Assembly: GCA_032249055.1 (NCBI GenBank)
Contig: JAVVGP010000047.1
Coordinates: forward strand, 1 to 6,944
DNA length: 6,944 nucleotides
DNA from: SCGC-AAA471-B05 sp032249055
Lineage (GTDB): Archaea > Thermoproteota > Thermoprotei > Gearchaeales > Gearchaeaceae
Direction: 5' to 3'
Part shown: positions 4,648-6,944 of the stretch, in pieces
Position numbering within the stretch: position 1 is the first letter of the stretch
Layout of the letters: each line of letters begins with the position of its first letter
Made by a program: the position numbers and the translations under genes
Notes under the pieces: model-generated
Told to the model about the DNA's origin: nothing
The model's input: only the letters and a program-made list of their open reading frames with translations
Database searches by the model: none

Positions 4648-6944
4648 TTACCATACAATGTTTACCGTCTCGAACTTGTGTTTTCTTCCTGTTTTTGTTA
4701 CCTTAGCAGGAGTATCATAGTAAGCTTGAGATGCGCCGTGCCATGATAGCAAAGGCCAGTTGCCTAAAGATGGGTCTCCTAGCTGTACTGGATTAGAAGT
4801 TATACCATTAAATCTCCACTTGTCAGCTATTAAACCTTTATCGTAATATTCAGCAGGACTCTTTGTAAATAATACCTTCTTAACAATTAATGGCAAGTTT
4901 TTGGCAGGATTTATAGCTTCTTCTGGTATCTCTACTTTATCGGGAAGCTCTTCAATTAACCTCTTTAAGTTCTCATCTTTAATCTCTCCAATATATTTCG
5001 GTTTAACTACCACTGTTTCAGACCATCTACCCATACCGTATGGTATAGCTATTGTACCTTCTTTAACGGTCGGTTCTACTACAACTGGCGTTTCAATAGC
5101 TCCCATTGGTGTCTCAATTCTAATTATATCTCCTGTTTCTATTCCTAACTTCTCTGCATCTTTAGTATTCATGACAGCGAAGTTCTCAGGCGTTATAGCC
5201 TTAAGCCAATAGTAGAACTGACTTCTATGCTTAGTGAATAAAGGACCTGATTCAAATACTATGGTAAATGGATAACCTTCGAACAGATCTTTTAATGGAG
5301 TTCCAATTAATCCCTTCATTTTAGGACCTGCGATTACTGGAGCATAAGTTGCAGCTGGTAAATACTTAGGACCTCCCCAGAACTTTTCACCTGTAATCGC
5401 ATTTTTAGCTTTAGCAGCTTTATCATTCCAGAATTTTAATATTTTATCTCCTGGAACACTTCTTTTACTATATCCTCTTTCATCAAACGAATCTTCATAT
5501 CTTGTAAATACTCCTCCTCTAGCAAGACCATAGGCAACAAGTCTCCATTCATCTTCAGGAATTATATCCTTGAAATTAGCTATAAAATAGTTTCTTTCAA
5601 CAAACTCAACCTCGCTATTTTGTACCTCAGCTGGTATAATTTTCTTATCTTTAGCATCTACCGCAGCATTGGCAAATACTCTTAATATAATTTCCCATGC
5701 ACAATTAAGAGTAAACCATTGACCCTCATACTTTGTACCTTTAACACCATTAATACCTTTTTCTCCAAATCCTGGAGCTCCTAATTCCTTGGCAACATCT
5801 ATAACAAATTCCCACATACTAGCATATCTATCATGACCATTAGGACATTTGCCAATGTATTCTGTTAATGGTTTTATAGCTGGACTTCTCCAAGCTTCAC
5901 CTATAAGTATACCAGCACCAGTTGCATAAAGGAACTGGGTTCCCATAGTACCAGTTTCAAGGTATGTTGTATCAGGGACTATATAATCAGCATACATGCT
6001 AGATTCGTTTATTGTTGTTGTTATAGCTATGAATAACGGAAGCTTTTTAGTATCTTTAAGAACTTCTATGAATTTAATACCATAGTTAGCTGATAGTACA
6101 GGATTAGCATAATACATTATGAGAGCACCCATATTATATGGATATCCTTCAGCTATTCCAGCAAAAAGCTCAGTATAGCTTTCCTCAGGTGTTAAAGGAT
6201 ACCAAGGTCTCTTAGCTGGATAAGGCTTCTCGCCTTTCTTAACTTTTAGCCAATATTCTAAAGTATCTTCATAAGCGTAACCATGCCTATCTATAGGAGG
6301 TCCCCATCTTATAGGTTCTCCAAATCCTGAAGAACCACAATTGTATAGCTTAGCTGAAAAAGCTGTTGTAGAAGGTCTGCCTAATATGCCACCTTTCCTA
6401 TGATAGTTACCTATAAGAGTATCTAAAATTCTATAAGCCCATACAGAATATTCTCCGTTAGGATGCATACCAACACCTCTATGTAACACAGTTGATGCAT
6501 AAGGAGCAGCATCTGCAAAATCCTTTGCCATTTGAATTATTAGTTCCACAGGCACACCGCATATCTGAGACCATTCCTCAAGACTTCTGCTAAAAGCTTC
6601 ATCCTTAACCATTCTAAATGCTGTTTTTACAAGAACGCTTTCACCAGTCTTTAAAGAAACTTTTCCTTCCCAATCTATTTCAGCTGAATCTACATCAGTA
6701 TGAGGTTTAAGTTCTCCAGCAGAGAATACCAATGGTATTCCTTTATCTCCAATTCCTACATCTGTATCTTTAAGGAATTCTCCAAACTTACTATGACCTT
6801 CTTCTGCTATTACAAGCCATGTTGCATTGGATGTGACAGGATAGCCTTTCTTTCCAGCTGATGTTAGATTTGGTATCCCCAAGAATTCTTTATTATACTT
6901 ATTATTTTCAATTATCCACCTTATCATAGCCATTGCAAGAGCTG
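4648..6944 (-). CDS. ttrA: TtrA-like molybdopterin oxidoreductase catalytic subunit (tetrathionate reductase A type), 5' end cut by window edge
   Basis: The frame continues to the right edge (…ALAMAMIRWIIENN), so the Met at 6933-6931 is internal, not a start. About 764 residues are visible. Numbered from that Met, they include WLV at 39-41 and HPNGEYSVWAYRILDTLIGN at 157-176. MopB core YADYIVPDTTYLE spans 314-326. A TtrA-like stretch runs from WEFVIDVAKELGAPGFG (374-390) through LARGG (470-474) to FWNDKAAKAKNAITGEKFWG (501-520). The molybdopterin-dinucleotide-binding barrel spans about 555-640, followed by a C-terminal tail with NGITSNP and LGDPS. TtrA proteins are usually 1000 residues or more, so roughly a quarter (export signal, [4Fe-4S] cysteines, first Mo-pterin domain, Mo ligand) lies outside. 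The known enzyme reduces tetrathionate to thiosulfate outside the membrane with TtrB and TtrC. ArrA-type arsenate or SrdA-type selenate reduction cannot be excluded. A TorD-like chaperone gene follows at 24 bases. Confidence 0.78.
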   Translation of the reverse strand, partial: ALAMAMIRWIIENNKYNKEFLGIPNLTSAGKKGYPVTSNATWLVIAEEGHSKFGEFLKDTDVGIGDKGIPLVFSAGELKPHTDVDSAEIDWEGKVSLKTGESVLVKTAFRMVKDEAFSRSLEEWSQICGVPVELIIQMAKDFADAAPYASTVLHRGVGMHPNGEYSVWAYRILDTLIGNYHRKGGILGRPSTTAFSAKLYNCGSSGFGEPIRWGPPIDRHGYAYEDTLEYWLKVKKGEKPYPAKRPWYPLTPEESYTELFAGIAEGYPYNMGALIMYYANPVLSANYGIKFIEVLKDTKKLPLFIAITTTINESSMYADYIVPDTTYLETGTMGTQFLYATGAGILIGEAWRSPAIKPLTEYIGKCPNGHDRYASMWEFVIDVAKELGAPGFGEKGINGVKGTKYEGQWFTLNCAWEIILRVFANAAVDAKDKKIIPAEVQNSEVEFVERNYFIANFKDIIPEDEWRLVAYGLARGGVFTRYEDSFDERGYSKRSVPGDKILKFWNDKAAKAKNAITGEKFWGGPKYLPAATYAPVIAGPKMKGLIGTPLKDLFEGYPFTIVFESGPLFTKHRSQFYYWLKAITPENFAVMNTKDAEKLGIETGDIIRIETPMGAIETPVVVEPTVKEGTIAIPYGMGRWSETVVVKPKYIGEIKDENLKRLIEELPDKVEIPEEAINPAKNLPLIVKKVLFTKSPAEYYDKGLIADKWRFNGITSNPVQLGDPSLGNWPLLSWHGASQAYYDTPAKVTKTGRKHKFETVNIVW

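Noticed and set aside
4901..5212. Plus-strand open frame of 103 codons rich in Ser, Ile and Gly
   Set aside because: It is antisense to the Mo-pterin-binding barrel of the TtrA-like protein and has no independent support.

Overview
This AT-rich window encodes five genes, all on the minus strand, so transcription runs from high to low coordinates. Three features suggest a thermophilic, probably thermoacidophilic archaeon of the Thermoproteota: Arg codons are mainly AGA/AGG and ATA is common for Ile, the starts lack Shine-Dalgarno sequences, and a TATA-like box sits about 26 bases before one ATG. A low-GC Sulfolobales- or Acidilobales-like lineage is a guess from base composition, not shown by the sequence.

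Upstream module (4033-6944). The window opens inside a large molybdopterin oxidoreductase of the DMSO-reductase superfamily, most like the catalytic subunit of tetrathionate reductase (TtrA), with ArrA/SrdA-type arsenate or selenate reductases as the main alternative. Its 5' part (expected export signal, Fe-S site, first Mo-pterin domains) lies beyond base 6944. Twenty-four bases downstream is a small all-helical TorD-like protein, probably its dedicated assembly chaperone. Together they look like part of a respiratory sulfur- or arsenic-compound reductase operon.

Downstream module (1-3939). After a 93-base gap holding a U-tract terminator candidate and a TATA-like promoter candidate comes a compact large subunit of the xanthine oxidase/CO dehydrogenase family (CoxL-like, with the non-copper PYRGAGR loop). 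It is followed by a CoxD-type MoxR AAA+ ATPase and a CoxE-type von Willebrand A protein that runs off the left edge. CoxD and CoxE proteins are known to help mature the active site of CoxL-type enzymes, so this is a catalytic subunit with its own maturation pair. The usual FAD (CoxM) and 2Fe-2S (CoxS) subunits are not in the window.

The window therefore joins two unrelated molybdoenzymes, each followed by its own type of maturation factor. No RNA genes, mobile elements, CRISPR arrays or large repeats were seen. No gene-free stretch exceeds 93 bases. Two genes are cut by the window edges: the CoxE-like gene at base 1 and the TtrA-like gene at base 6944.
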